Shown here: positions 9,435-18,895 of the stretch, in pieces | Layout: each line of letters opens with the position of its first letter | How positions within the stretch are numbered: the first letter of the stretch is position 1 | DNA from: Candidatus Oleimmundimicrobium sp. | GTDB taxonomy: Bacteria; Actinomycetota; Aquicultoria; UBA3085; Oleimmundimicrobiaceae | Assembly (NCBI RefSeq): GCF_030651595.1 | Contig: NZ_JAUSCH010000024.1 | Location: forward strand, 1-33,513 | DNA: 33,513 nucleotides | Reading direction: 5' to 3' | Position numbers and translations under genes: made by a program | Notes under the pieces: generated by a model | Database searches by the model: none | What the model was told of the DNA's origin: nothing | What the model saw: only the letters and a program-made list of their open reading frames with translations

Positions 9435-9893
9435 ATGAAGAAGCCGCTTGTTGGAATTTTAATGGGGAGTGTGTCAGATGAGCCGGTTATGAAAGTTGCC
9501 AAAGAAATTCTCGATGAGTTTGAGATATCCAATGAAGTGCACGTGATGTCCGCGCATCGTACTCCAAAGAAAGTTCAGGAGTATGCTTTAACGGCTGAAG
9601 AAAAAGGGGTAGAGGTTATAATCTGTGGAGCAGGTAAAGCAGCGCATCTTGCGGGAGCTATAGCTTCTTACACAATCTTACCTGTAATTGGAGTCCCAAT
9701 TTCTTCCAAGGATTTTGGAGGAATGGACGCCCTTCTTGCAACGGTGCAAATGCCCAATGGTGTTCCTGTTGCGACAGTTGCCATTGGAGGAGCCAAAAAC
9801 GCGGGAATTCTGGCTACCCAAATTTTAAGCATTAAATATCCAAAAATTCGTGAAGCTCTTAAGAAATATAAGGAAAATTTAGCAGCACGTTGA
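9435..9893 (+). CDS. purE: N5-carboxyaminoimidazole ribonucleotide mutase (PurE)
   Basis: Forms CAIR for the next purine step. It is 152 residues. Motifs are [16 protein letters not shown], the active-site [40 protein letters not shown] and [21 protein letters not shown]. The SAHRTP and VQMP...NAG signatures place it with class I (mutase) enzymes rather than class II AIR carboxylases. Class I normally works with PurK, and no purK is seen here. The start is ATG 9435 after AAGGGGA. Confidence 0.95.
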   Translation: MKKPLVGILMGSVSDEPVMKVAKEILDEFEISNEVHVMSAHRTPKKVQEYALTAEEKGVEVIICGAGKAAHLAGAIASYTILPVIGVPISSKDFGGMDALLATVQMPNGVPVATVAIGGAKNAGILATQILSIKYPKIREALKKYKENLAAR

Positions 9894-9931
9894 ATTTAAT
9901 TAGGTTAAATGAAGATTGAGGAGGAAGTTAA

Positions 9932-11233
9932 GTGATTGAAAGATATTCGTTACCGAAGATGAAGTCGATTTGGAGCTTGGAAAATAAGTACCAAAAATGG
10001 CTTGATATTGAGATTCTTGCCTGCGAAGCTCAAGCAAAACTTGAAATTATTCCCAACGAAGCTGTTAGTGATATAAAAAATAAGGCCCGTTTCGATATTA
10101 AGCGGATTGATGAAATCGAGGAGGAAGTTCATCACGATGTCATAGCATTTTTAACAAGTGTATCCGAAAATGTTGGGCCTGCTTCAAAGTATATCCATTA
10201 TGGTATGACGTCATCTGATGTTGTTGATACAGGTCTTTCTGTTTTAATGAAGGAAGCCATCGAATTTCTGATTGAAGATGCAAAGAATCTTAAAACAGTC
10301 TTAAAAAAGAGAGCTATTGAATATAAAGATACGATTATGATTGGCCGCTCTCATGGTGTTCATGCGGAGCCGATTACTTTTGGTTTGAAATTTGCTCTTT
10401 GGGCCTTTGAAATGGAGCGAAATATTAAGCGTCTCAAGAGCGCCAGGGATGTTATAAGTTATGGCAAGATATCGGGTGTTGTGGGAACTTATGCTAATAT
10501 TGACCCCTTTGTCGAGTCTTATGTTTGTGAGAAATTGGGTTTGAAACCAGCATCAGCTTCAACTCAGGTTCTTCAAAGAGATAGGCATGCCGAGTATATG
10601 TGTACGCTTGCGGTGGTTGCCTCGTCATTAGATAAGTTTGCCCTTGAAATAAGGCATTTACAGAGAACTGAGGTCTTGGAGGCCGAGGAGCCCTTTGCTA
10701 AAGGACAGAAGGGTTCATCGGCTATGCCGCATAAGAAAAACCCGATTATCTGTGAGCGAATTTGTGGATTGGCAAGAATTATGCGCTCAAATGCTCAGGC
10801 TGCTATGGAGAATGTAGCTCTTTGGCATGAAAGAGATATATCACATTCTTCTGTTGAGCGGGTTATCATTCCAGATAGCACTATTCTTCTCGATTATATG
10901 TTTCACAAGATGATTCAGGTAATGCAAGGTCTTAAAGTCTATCCCGAAAATATGAAAACTAACCTTGAAAAAACTCATGGGCTTTTCTTCTCGCAAAGAG
11001 TTTTACTCGCTCTCATTGAAAAAGGGATGTTAAGGGAAGACGCTTATAAAGTGGTACAGCAATGCGCGATGAAGACCTGGCAAGAGAAAGTTGATTTTAA
11101 AAAAGTTCTCCTTGCTGATGGGGAAGTTAAAAAGTTTTTAAATGAAGAAGATTTGAATAAAATTTTTGATTACTCTTATTACTTGAGAAATATCGATAAG
11201 GTTTTTGAGCGGCTTAAAAGCTTAGATGACTAA
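9932..11233 (+). CDS. purB: Adenylosuccinate lyase
   Basis: Fumarase/aspartase superfamily enzyme acting twice: SAICAR to AICAR plus fumarate, and adenylosuccinate to AMP plus fumarate. It is 433 residues. It shows EEEVHHDVIAFL, HYGMTSSDVVDTGLS, GRSHGVHAEPITFG, and the signature loop GSSAMPHKKNP near residue 260. The start is GTG 9932, 7 bases after a GAGGAGG SD. It follows purE by 38 bases and serves both the IMP pathway and the PurA branch. Confidence 0.97.
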   Translation: MIERYSLPKMKSIWSLENKYQKWLDIEILACEAQAKLEIIPNEAVSDIKNKARFDIKRIDEIEEEVHHDVIAFLTSVSENVGPASKYIHYGMTSSDVVDTGLSVLMKEAIEFLIEDAKNLKTVLKKRAIEYKDTIMIGRSHGVHAEPITFGLKFALWAFEMERNIKRLKSARDVISYGKISGVVGTYANIDPFVESYVCEKLGLKPASASTQVLQRDRHAEYMCTLAVVASSLDKFALEIRHLQRTEVLEAEEPFAKGQKGSSAMPHKKNPIICERICGLARIMRSNAQAAMENVALWHERDISHSSVERVIIPDSTILLDYMFHKMIQVMQGLKVYPENMKTNLEKTHGLFFSQRVLLALIEKGMLREDAYKVVQQCAMKTWQEKVDFKKVLLADGEVKKFLNEEDLNKIFDYSYYLRNIDKVFERLKSLDD

Positions 11234-11400
11234 ATGTTTTGAAAGAAATTATGATATTTTTTTCTGATTTTGGTGTCGGTCTTGTGACTTAATGAGTTTC
11301 AATGAAATTCCCCAAATTATTTTCAGGTTTACTGAATTCGGGCGCGGTTTTTATTGTAATTTGTTAAATATTTCACTAAACTAATTTTTCGGTGATGCTC

Positions 11401-12561
11401 ATGAATTACGATGTTATAGTTGTTGGCGCCGGAGTAGCTGGTTCAGCTGCTTCGTATTATCTTGCAAAAGCTGGGCATAAGGTCCTTTTGCTTGATAAAT
11501 GTGAATTCCCCAGGGAAAAAGTCTGTGGAGACAGCATAACACCCAGGGGGGTTAGGGTGTTAGAAGATATGGAAGTTGTTCCTAAACTGGAAGGTAGGTT
11601 TAAGGAAACAAAAGGTGTTAAAATTTATTCATCCAAAGGCGGGTGTAGCATTACCGATTTCCCCGCTTATAAGGATTATCCAAGAAGAGGTTTTGTAGTA
11701 CCGCGTATTAAATTTGATAAAATTTTAAAGGAGCATGCTGAAGAGGCCGGGGCTTGTTTTTCGGGCAACTCGCTGGTGACCGATGTTCTCATCGATTCGG
11801 GAAAAGTTGTGGGGGTTAAATATACTCGCAATGGTAAAGAGCTTGAAGAAACTGCCAAGTTTGTTGTTTGCGCGAACGGAATGGGCTCAAATATTGCAAA
11901 AAAAGTACTCAATGTTACCAAGAATGACTTTAGAGCAATAGGGATTGCCATACGCGCTTATTATGAAAATGTAAATGATATAGATGACTATATGGAAATT
12001 TACGGTGAAGATGTTATTTTGCCCGGTGTCGGATGGATTTTTCCCCAAGAAAAAGGCATTGCAAATGTGGGTGTGGGCATATATTTAAATGATTTAAAAG
12101 AAAAAGACTACAACATAATAGGAATCTTTAACGCTTTTGTAAATTCAAGCGTTTACGCGAGCAAAAAATTAAAAGGGGCAAAACGTCTTGGCCCAATTGT
12201 GGGCAAAAAACTTCATATGGGCGGGGTCAAGAGGGCGATATGTGATGGAATGGTTTTGGTTGGAGATGCTGCTGGTCTTGTGAATCCTTTAACCGGCGAA
12301 GGTATGATGTATGCGCTTGAGAGCGGAAAATATGCCGCGGAGGCAATAGGCTCTGCTCTAAGTGTTAATGATTTTAGCGAGAAATCTCTTATAGGCTATC
12401 AAAAAAATATAGATACTCTTTTTAACAGATATTTTATATTAGGCGCACTTATTGTGCGGTTTGCAAAAAACCCCTGGATTATTAATTCATCCATAAATTT
12501 AATCAAGAGAAGCAAGAAGTTAGGGGAGCTAAACTTGAGGCAGTGGATTAGCATCAACTAA
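11401..12561 (+). CDS. Geranylgeranyl reductase family FAD-dependent oxidoreductase
   Basis: A 386-residue flavoprotein beginning MNYDVIVVGAGVAGSAASYYL (FAD Rossmann motif) with DKCEFPREKVCGDSITPRG shortly after, typical of the geranylgeranyl reductase/halogenase-like group. The second FAD motif is GMVLVGDAAGLVNPLTGEGMMYALESG. Relatives saturate isoprenoid chains of membrane lipids or menaquinone, but a substrate cannot be assigned. In-frame GTG 11392 and ATG 11395 are alternative starts; GGTGA at 11391-11395 is the only SD-like match and favours ATG 11401. It interrupts the purine genes, and no shared pathway is evident. Confidence 0.82.
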   Translation: MNYDVIVVGAGVAGSAASYYLAKAGHKVLLLDKCEFPREKVCGDSITPRGVRVLEDMEVVPKLEGRFKETKGVKIYSSKGGCSITDFPAYKDYPRRGFVVPRIKFDKILKEHAEEAGACFSGNSLVTDVLIDSGKVVGVKYTRNGKELEETAKFVVCANGMGSNIAKKVLNVTKNDFRAIGIAIRAYYENVNDIDDYMEIYGEDVILPGVGWIFPQEKGIANVGVGIYLNDLKEKDYNIIGIFNAFVNSSVYASKKLKGAKRLGPIVGKKLHMGGVKRAICDGMVLVGDAAGLVNPLTGEGMMYALESGKYAAEAIGSALSVNDFSEKSLIGYQKNIDTLFNRYFILGALIVRFAKNPWIINSSINLIKRSKKLGELNLRQWISIN

Positions 12562-12710
12562 GAGATATTACAAGTGCTTGCAAAAAATTGTGTTTAAGTT
12601 GAATTGAAGTTAAACAATTATGAGCAATAAGTTGTCACATTGTTTCTTTTCACGAGAGTCATTTTTTGTTACTATTCAATCAGTAAGTAATCTTTTGTTC
12701 GGGGTGTGAA

Positions 12711-13577
12711 ATTACGCTGCTTAAACCCACTAAACAAGGAAAAGTTAGGGACATATACGATTTTGGTAACCGATTGGTTGTTGTCGCAACGGATAGAATA
12801 TCGGCATACGATTCTATCTTGCCTGATGATATACCCTATAAAGGTAAGGTCTTAACAGCTCTTTCTCTTTACTGGTTTGAACGAACCAAACACATTGTAA
12901 AAAATCACCTCATCTCCTCAGATATCAGAGATTTTCCTGATGAATTAAAAGATCAAGCTGATTATCTTAAAGGAAGAAGTATGCTTGTAAAAAAGGCCGA
13001 TGTGTATTCTGTTGAATGTATTGTTAGGGGCTATCTTTCCGGGTCGGGCTGGCGCGAGTATAAAAAAAATGGCAGAGTTTGTGGGATTGAACTCCCAAAA
13101 GGTTTAAAAGAGTCCGATAAACTTCCCAGGCCGATATTTACCCCGACCACAAAGGAAGAATCTGGTCACGATGAAAATATCTCATTTGAGGAAGCAGTTA
13201 AAGTTCTTGGGGCTGATGTTGCAGAAGAACTTCGGGATTTAAGTATTAAACTCTATGAATTTGCCGCGGCTGAGGCTGAATCCAAAGGGATAATAATCGC
13301 CGATACAAAGTTTGAATTTGGAAGATTTCAAGGCAAAACCATAATCGTTGATGAAATATTCACACCCGATTCTTCGCGATTCTGGGCGATTGATGGCTAC
13401 CAGCCCGGGGGGCCACAAAAAAGTTTTGATAAACAGTTTGTAAGGGACTATTTGGACGAGATAGGTTGGGACCACGAGCCTCCCCCTCCTCATTTATCCC
13501 CTGAAGTTATTGAAGAAACGAGTAAAAAATATATAGAAGCGTATGAACGGATAGCTGGAAAGGAATTTAAAAAGTAG
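12711..13577 (+). CDS. purC: SAICAR synthase, start codon uncertain
   Basis: Joins CAIR and aspartate with ATP to give SAICAR. The conserved N-terminal segment LKPTKQGKVRDIYDFGN (12717-12770) includes the GKVRD nucleotide-binding turn and must be coding, followed by VVVATDRISAYDSILPDDIPYKG. No ATG, GTG or TTG precedes it in frame. ATT 12711 and CTG 12717 are possible rare starts behind GGGGTG (12701-12706). TTG 12774 is too late because it removes GKVRD. Alternatively GTG 12706 is the real start and one base is missing in the short A run after it. Later motifs SVECIVRGYLSGSGWREY and DTKFEFG are intact. About 288 residues. Confidence 0.9.
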   Translation: MTLLKPTKQGKVRDIYDFGNRLVVVATDRISAYDSILPDDIPYKGKVLTALSLYWFERTKHIVKNHLISSDIRDFPDELKDQADYLKGRSMLVKKADVYSVECIVRGYLSGSGWREYKKNGRVCGIELPKGLKESDKLPRPIFTPTTKEESGHDENISFEEAVKVLGADVAEELRDLSIKLYEFAAAEAESKGIIIADTKFEFGRFQGKTIIVDEIFTPDSSRFWAIDGYQPGGPQKSFDKQFVRDYLDEIGWDHEPPPPHLSPEVIEETSKKYIEAYERIAGKEFKK

Positions 13578-16544
13578 ATGATTTGGAGAGTAGAGGTTGG
13601 CTTTAAGCCCGGAGTGGTCGATGCTTTGGGAGGGTCAGTTAAGAAATCAATTATTGAAGACTTACACATATCTGTTAATTCGGTAAAAACTGTTGATGTT
13701 TATACGATAAAGGCAAATTTAAATCAGGAGCAAGTTAACAAGATTGCAAGCGAGCTCTTAACCGATCCCATCACTCAGTTTTCCTCTTCTAATGGTACCA
13801 TTGCTAAAAATTTCTCCAAGATAATTGAGGTTGGTTACAAACCGGGCGTAACCGATAATGTGGGAAGAACTACTGTTGAGGGGATAGAAGATCTTTTAAA
13901 TGTGGAGTTTAAAGAAGATGAATCTGTTGTTCACACCTCACGGCTTTATCTGATAGAAGGGGATATTACTGATAAAGAAGCCGAGCGTATAGCTACCGGT
14001 CTTCTTGCCAACCCTATCATTGAGCATTATTCCATTTGGAGCGAGGGAAACTGGAGAGACAGAAAAAAGGAAAATAAAAAGTATTTTATGGATATCAAGT
14101 CTCGAGAGTCATTTATTGCTGAGGTAAACCTCGATGTTGATGACGACGAGCTCATGAAGATAAGCGCGGAAGGAGTTCTTTCACTTAGTTTGGACGAAAT
14201 GCGTCAAATCCGCGATTATTTTAAGGATTCAAAAATTTTAGAGGAGCGCAAGCGGGTTGGCCTTAGGGATAAACCAACCGATGTTGAATTGGAAATGCTT
14301 GCTCAAACATGGTCCGAACACTGTAAACATAAGATATTTAATGCCTTTATAGATTATGAAGAAGATGGTAAAAGAGAGAAAATCGACAGTCTTTTTAAAA
14401 CATATATTAAGCGAGCAACTGAAGAGATAGATAAAGATTGGCTGGTTTCTGTCTTTGCGGATAATGCGGGGGTTATCAGCTTCAACGAAGATTACAATTT
14501 GGTTTTTAAGGTTGAGACTCATAATCATCCTTCGGCTCTTGACCCATACGGAGGGGCGCTTACCGGAATTGTTGGGGTGAATAGGGACCCGATGGGGACT
14601 GGTTTGGGAGCAAGCTTAATCTTCAATACCGATATCTTTTGTTTTGGGCCACCGGATTTTCCTTATGAGAAATTACCTTCAAAAGTTTTACACCCAAAGC
14701 GTATTTTTAAAGGAGTAAGAAAAGGGGTTGAACACGGAGGGAATAAAATAGGTATTCCCACGGTAAATGGAACAATTATCTTCGATGAAGCTTATGTATA
14801 TAATCCGCTTGTCTATTGTGGAACTGGTGGCATAATGCCAAAGAAGATTTTAGGTAATGAAAGCCATGTTAAAATCGTTAAGCCGGGTGATTTAATCATC
14901 ATGGTTGGCGGAAGGATAGGGAAAGATGGCATTCATGGAGCCACTTTTTCTTCGACTAAATTAGAAGAAACAACTTCCCCCACAGCTGTTCAGATTGGGG
15001 CTCCCATTGTTCAGAAGAAGATGATGGACGCGTTGCTCGAGGCCCGCGACGCGGGGTTATATAATGCAATTACTGACAATGGAGCCGGTGGGCTTTCTTC
15101 TTCAGTTGGAGAAATGGCTGAGTTTTGTAACGGGTGCGTTGTTGATTTAGAGAAAACTCCTACGAAATATCCCGGCTTAGATCCATGGGAGATATGGGTT
15201 TCGGAGTCGCAGGAAAGGATGACGCTTGCAGTTCCTCCCGATAAAATTGATGATTTTATGGAGATTTGTAAAAAATGGGATGTGGAAGCGACCGTAATCG
15301 GCGAGTTTCAGCCCAATGGAAAGATTCACGTAAAATACAAAGGGAAAACGGTTCTCTATCTTAATATGGCTTTTGTGCATGAAGGGCTTTTTCAGCTAAA
15401 ACTTAAGGCAATTTGGAAGCAGCCCAATTTTTCCTTCCCAAATTTTTCTCAACCCAATGACTTAGCGCCGGATTTAAAGAGGATTCTTTCTTCGCTTAAT
15501 GTTTGCAGTAAAGAATGGGTGATTCGTCAGTATGACCACGAAGTTCAAGGAACTAGTGTTGTTAAACCCCTTGTTGGAAAAGCTGAAGACGGTCCCTCTG
15601 ATGCCGCTGTCCTAAAACTTTTGCCCGATAAAAAAGAGGGAGTTGTTGTATCAAACGGAATAAATCCAAAGTTTGGTGAAGTTGATACTTACTGGATGGC
15701 TGCCTCTGTTATAGATGAAGCCATAAGAAACTGCGTTGCGGTTGGGGCAAATCCGAGCCATATTGCAATTCTTGATAATTTTTGCTGGGGAAACCCAATT
15801 TTATCTGATGAGAATCCAGACGGCGATTTTAAATTAGCTCAACTTGTAAGAGCTGCTCAAGGTTGTTATTATGCGGCGGTTGGGTTAGGGGTACCCTTTA
15901 TATCGGGTAAGGATAGTTTTCATAACGAATATCAGGTGGGAGATAAGACTATCTCGATACCGCCAACTTTACTTATATCAGCTATGGGGGTAACCGAAGA
16001 TACAGAAAAGGCTGTTACAATGGATGCTAAACGAGAAGGAGATTTGGTATATATTTTAGGGGTAACTCGAAATGAACTAGGTGGTTCTCATTACCTGATG
16101 ACGAAGAATTTGGTTGGAAATTCCGTTCCTGTTCTGAATGCTGAGGTTGCAAAAAAGCTTTATGAATCACTTAATAAGGCGATTATGGAAGGAATGATTT
16201 CCTCTTGTCATGATTGCTCCGAGGGGGGTCTTGCCGTTGCGGCGGCCGAAACTGCTTTTGCCGGTGGTTTGGGGATGGACTTAAATTTAACAGACGTTCC
16301 AACGGAAAATTCTTTGAGAGACGATGAAATTTTGTTTTCGGAAACGAATAGTCGGTTTATTGTAACGGTTTCGCCTAACAAGAAAGCTGATTTTGAACGA
16401 ATATTAAAAGGAAACGTCTTTGCTCAAATTGGCAAGGTGAGGGCGGATGATAATTTTAAAGTTATCGGAAAAGATAAAAAATTTGTTATAAATGTTAACA
16501 TTTATGATTTAAAAGAAGTTTGGCAAAAGCCGCTTCGTTGGTAG
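13578..16544 (+). CDS. purL: FGAM synthase: tandem PurS-PurS fused to PurL
   Basis: Converts FGAR, glutamine-derived ammonia and ATP to FGAM. It is 988 residues, far longer than the roughly 730 of small PurL. Residues 1-80 (VEVGFKPGVVDALGGSV) and 85-155 (IEVGYKPGVTDNVGRTTVEG) are two PurS-like repeats; the PurL part follows from about 175. It carries QTWSEHCKHKIF, ETHNHPSALDPYGGALTG, GMG-type nucleotide loops and FISGKDSFHNEY. The glutaminase is separate (purQ next). The ATG abuts the purC TAG. In Bacillota-type complexes two PurS serve one PurL and one PurQ, which this fusion would hardwire. I recall PurSL-type annotations elsewhere, so the fusion itself may not be new. Confidence 0.93.
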   Translation: MIWRVEVGFKPGVVDALGGSVKKSIIEDLHISVNSVKTVDVYTIKANLNQEQVNKIASELLTDPITQFSSSNGTIAKNFSKIIEVGYKPGVTDNVGRTTVEGIEDLLNVEFKEDESVVHTSRLYLIEGDITDKEAERIATGLLANPIIEHYSIWSEGNWRDRKKENKKYFMDIKSRESFIAEVNLDVDDDELMKISAEGVLSLSLDEMRQIRDYFKDSKILEERKRVGLRDKPTDVELEMLAQTWSEHCKHKIFNAFIDYEEDGKREKIDSLFKTYIKRATEEIDKDWLVSVFADNAGVISFNEDYNLVFKVETHNHPSALDPYGGALTGIVGVNRDPMGTGLGASLIFNTDIFCFGPPDFPYEKLPSKVLHPKRIFKGVRKGVEHGGNKIGIPTVNGTIIFDEAYVYNPLVYCGTGGIMPKKILGNESHVKIVKPGDLIIMVGGRIGKDGIHGATFSSTKLEETTSPTAVQIGAPIVQKKMMDALLEARDAGLYNAITDNGAGGLSSSVGEMAEFCNGCVVDLEKTPTKYPGLDPWEIWVSESQERMTLAVPPDKIDDFMEICKKWDVEATVIGEFQPNGKIHVKYKGKTVLYLNMAFVHEGLFQLKLKAIWKQPNFSFPNFSQPNDLAPDLKRILSSLNVCSKEWVIRQYDHEVQGTSVVKPLVGKAEDGPSDAAVLKLLPDKKEGVVVSNGINPKFGEVDTYWMAASVIDEAIRNCVAVGANPSHIAILDNFCWGNPILSDENPDGDFKLAQLVRAAQGCYYAAVGLGVPFISGKDSFHNEYQVGDKTISIPPTLLISAMGVTEDTEKAVTMDAKREGDLVYILGVTRNELGGSHYLMTKNLVGNSVPVLNAEVAKKLYESLNKAIMEGMISSCHDCSEGGLAVAAAETAFAGGLGMDLNLTDVPTENSLRDDEILFSETNSRFIVTVSPNKKADFERILKGNVFAQIGKVRADDNFKVIGKDKKFVINVNIYDLKEVWQKPLRW

Positions 16545-16597
16545 TTAGTAAATGGCGAATAGAGTATGGAATATGGCGGATGGAGCGTGGGAACTGA
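16545..16597. repeat. Degenerate word repeat between purL and purQ
   Basis: A 53-base spacer made of variants of one word: ATGGCGAAT, GTATGGAAT, ATGGCGGATGGAG, CGTGGGAACTGAATGG. It replaces the tight spacing seen elsewhere in the operon and gives only a weak SD for purQ. It resembles minisatellite-like intergenic DNA also seen near 9190 and 22870. Confidence 0.45.
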
Positions 16598-17401
16598 ATG
16601 GTGAATAAACCTAAAGTATGCGTGCTTTTAGCAGCGGGGATAAATAGGGATTATGATGCGAAACATGCTTTTGAAAAAGCGGGTGCCCAGGTTGAAAGGG
16701 TGCACGTTAACACCCTTGCTTCCCGTGAAAAAATACTAAAAGAATATCAAATTTTAATGCTTCCCGGCGGTTTTTCTTTTGGTGATGATATTGCTTCTGG
16801 GAAAGTTTTAGCAAATAAATTAAAATATAAAGTGCTTGATCAGATACTTGAGTTTATATCTGACAGGAAGTTAATTTTTGGTGTATGTAACGGGTTCCAA
16901 GTGATGGTTAAACTTGGGCTTCTCCCAGGATTTAATGATGATTACAAAACCCAGTTGACGACGCTTACTTTCAATGATTCAGGTAAGTTTGAGGATCGTT
17001 GGGTGCATTTGAAAGTTAATTCAAATTCAAATTGTATTTTTACCAAAGGGATTAATGAACTTCTCTACGTGCCGGTATGTCATGGAGAAGGCAAGTTTGT
17101 CGTTGAAGACAAAGAAGTTTTAAAAAAGATATCTTTAAATAAGCAAGTTGTTGTTCAATATGTAGATACGGAGGGCAGTTTTGCGGGCTATCCTTTTAAT
17201 CCCAATGGCTCCGTTAATAATATTGCCGGCATTTGCGATGAGACGGGCAGGGTATTTGGGATGATGCCGCATCCCGAAGATTTTATTCGAAAAACACATC
17301 ACCCCGGCTGGACGCGGGAAAATGTACTCGAAAGTGGTTCGGGTTTGAAGTTTTTTATAAACGCTGTTGGATATGCTCGAGAAAACCTTTCATCTTTATG
17401 A
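16598..17401 (+). CDS. purQ: FGAM synthase glutaminase subunit
   Basis: Class I glutamine amidotransferase that releases ammonia from glutamine for the PurS-PurS-PurL protein encoded just upstream. It is 267 residues, longer than the 225-230 of common PurQ. Motifs are VCVLLAAGINRDYDAKHAFEKAG, LMLPGGFSFGDDIASGK, the nucleophile elbow FGVCNGFQVM, HGEGKFV, and the catalytic His-Glu pair in MMPHPEDF. The start is ATG 16598 or GTG 16601; no strong SD supports either. Confidence 0.95.
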   Translation: MVNKPKVCVLLAAGINRDYDAKHAFEKAGAQVERVHVNTLASREKILKEYQILMLPGGFSFGDDIASGKVLANKLKYKVLDQILEFISDRKLIFGVCNGFQVMVKLGLLPGFNDDYKTQLTTLTFNDSGKFEDRWVHLKVNSNSNCIFTKGINELLYVPVCHGEGKFVVEDKEVLKKISLNKQVVVQYVDTEGSFAGYPFNPNGSVNNIAGICDETGRVFGMMPHPEDFIRKTHHPGWTRENVLESGSGLKFFINAVGYARENLSSL

Positions 17402-17427
17402 TAAAAAAGAGGATGTGAAAAAGAGGA

Positions 17428-18885
17428 TTGGATAAAAAATGTTCTGGTGGATGTAAATTTGATTGTTTTACCCCCGACCGTTTTGAGGAAGCTTGCGGAG
17501 TTTTTGGAATTTACGCGCCTGAAACAGATGTGGCCAGACTCACTTATTTTGGATTGTATGCTTTACAGCACAGAGGCCAAGAGAGTGCGGGCATTGCTGT
17601 CTCTGATGGCACCAATGTGCTGGTTTTTAAAGATATGGGACTGGTTCCCCAAGTTTTCAATGAACAAATTTTATCTACTCTCACAGGTAAAATTGCCATA
17701 GGACATACCAGGTATTCAACAACGGGCTCTAACCGTTGGGAAAACGCCCAACCCATTCATAAAACATATCATGATGGGACACTTGCCTTAGCTCATAATG
17801 GCAATCTTGTTAATTCGAGAGAACTAAGAAAGATGCTTACTTCAAACGGTAACAAATTTAGGTCAACGAGTGATAGCGAAATCATTGCAGGATTGATTGC
17901 TAATTTTTCTAAGGAGAGCATAGAAGATGGCATTAAGAAAACTATGGAGTTGCTTAAAGGAGGGTACTCCGTAACCGTTGTCACTGAGGATAAATTGATA
18001 GGGTTTAGGGATCCTTATGGAATTAGGCCGCTTTCATTAGGAAAACTTGAGGGAAATTACGTTATATCTTCTGAAACATGTGGTTTCGATATTGTCGGGG
18101 CTGAATTTTTAAGGGATATTGAGCCGGGAGAAATAGTCGTAATAGATGAAGAAGGTCTTCATTCGGAAAAAATTATTTCTAAAACACATCCTTCTCTATG
18201 TATTTTTGAGTTTGTATATTTTGCGAGGCCAGATAGCTTACTTTATGGAAAACTTCTTCATAATGCTCGTAATGAGATGGGAAAAAAATTGGCAAAAGAG
18301 TGCCCGGCCGAGGCCGATCTCGTTATTCCTGTTCCGGACTCAGGAATCTCAGCGGCGGTGGGTTACGCTCAAAGTTCAGGAATTCCTTTTGGAGAAGGGA
18401 TGATAAAGAATCGCTATGTGGGAAGAACTTTTATCCAACCGGCTCAAAGTAGCAGGCAAATTGGTGTCAAAATGAAGCTTAACCCTCTTAAAGAAATTAT
18501 AAAGGGCAAGCGCCTGGTTGTTGTGGATGATTCTATTGTAAGGGGAACTACGAGTAAGCAGATTGTAAGCATGTTAAGGGATGCGGGGGCAAAAGAAATC
18601 CATATGAGGATAAGCTCGCCTCCCATTGAGTGGCCATGTTTTTATGGAATAGATACAGCTAAAAGAAATGAGTTGGTTGCTTTCTCTAAGAGTGTAGATG
18701 AAATTAAGGATTTTGTTGGTGCAGATACCCTTGGTTATTTAAGCTTGGAAGGACTGGTTAGTTCTACCGGAAAACCGCGGGACTTATTTTGTACAGCTTG
18801 TTTTGACGGGATCTATCCAATTGAAATTCCTGAAGAGTATAAATTAAACAAGCAAATGTTAGAGACTCCGGTAAAATATAAATAA
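17428..18885 (+). CDS. purF: Amidophosphoribosyltransferase
   Basis: First committed step: PRPP plus glutamine to phosphoribosylamine. It is 485 residues. The mature N-terminal nucleophile is Cys23 in [13 protein letters not shown], so residues 1-22 are a propeptide with three cysteines (CSGGCKFDC). The PRPP-binding loop is [16 protein letters not shown]. Fe-S ligands of the Bacillus type are all visible: [19 protein letters not shown] and FCTACFDG. The start is TTG 17428, the only in-frame start before the nucleophile; the nearest AGAGGA touches it, so spacing is poor and an earlier AGAGG (17408) may act as the SD. Confidence 0.95.
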   Translation: MDKKCSGGCKFDCFTPDRFEEACGVFGIYAPETDVARLTYFGLYALQHRGQESAGIAVSDGTNVLVFKDMGLVPQVFNEQILSTLTGKIAIGHTRYSTTGSNRWENAQPIHKTYHDGTLALAHNGNLVNSRELRKMLTSNGNKFRSTSDSEIIAGLIANFSKESIEDGIKKTMELLKGGYSVTVVTEDKLIGFRDPYGIRPLSLGKLEGNYVISSETCGFDIVGAEFLRDIEPGEIVVIDEEGLHSEKIISKTHPSLCIFEFVYFARPDSLLYGKLLHNARNEMGKKLAKECPAEADLVIPVPDSGISAAVGYAQSSGIPFGEGMIKNRYVGRTFIQPAQSSRQIGVKMKLNPLKEIIKGKRLVVVDDSIVRGTTSKQIVSMLRDAGAKEIHMRISSPPIEWPCFYGIDTAKRNELVAFSKSVDEIKDFVGADTLGYLSLEGLVSSTGKPRDLFCTACFDGIYPIEIPEEYKLNKQMLETPVKYK

Positions 18886-18895
18886 GGTTGGGGTT

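Noticed and set aside
12562-12700. Promoter before purC (TACTAT near 12670)
   Set aside because: No -35 box at acceptable spacing could be found.
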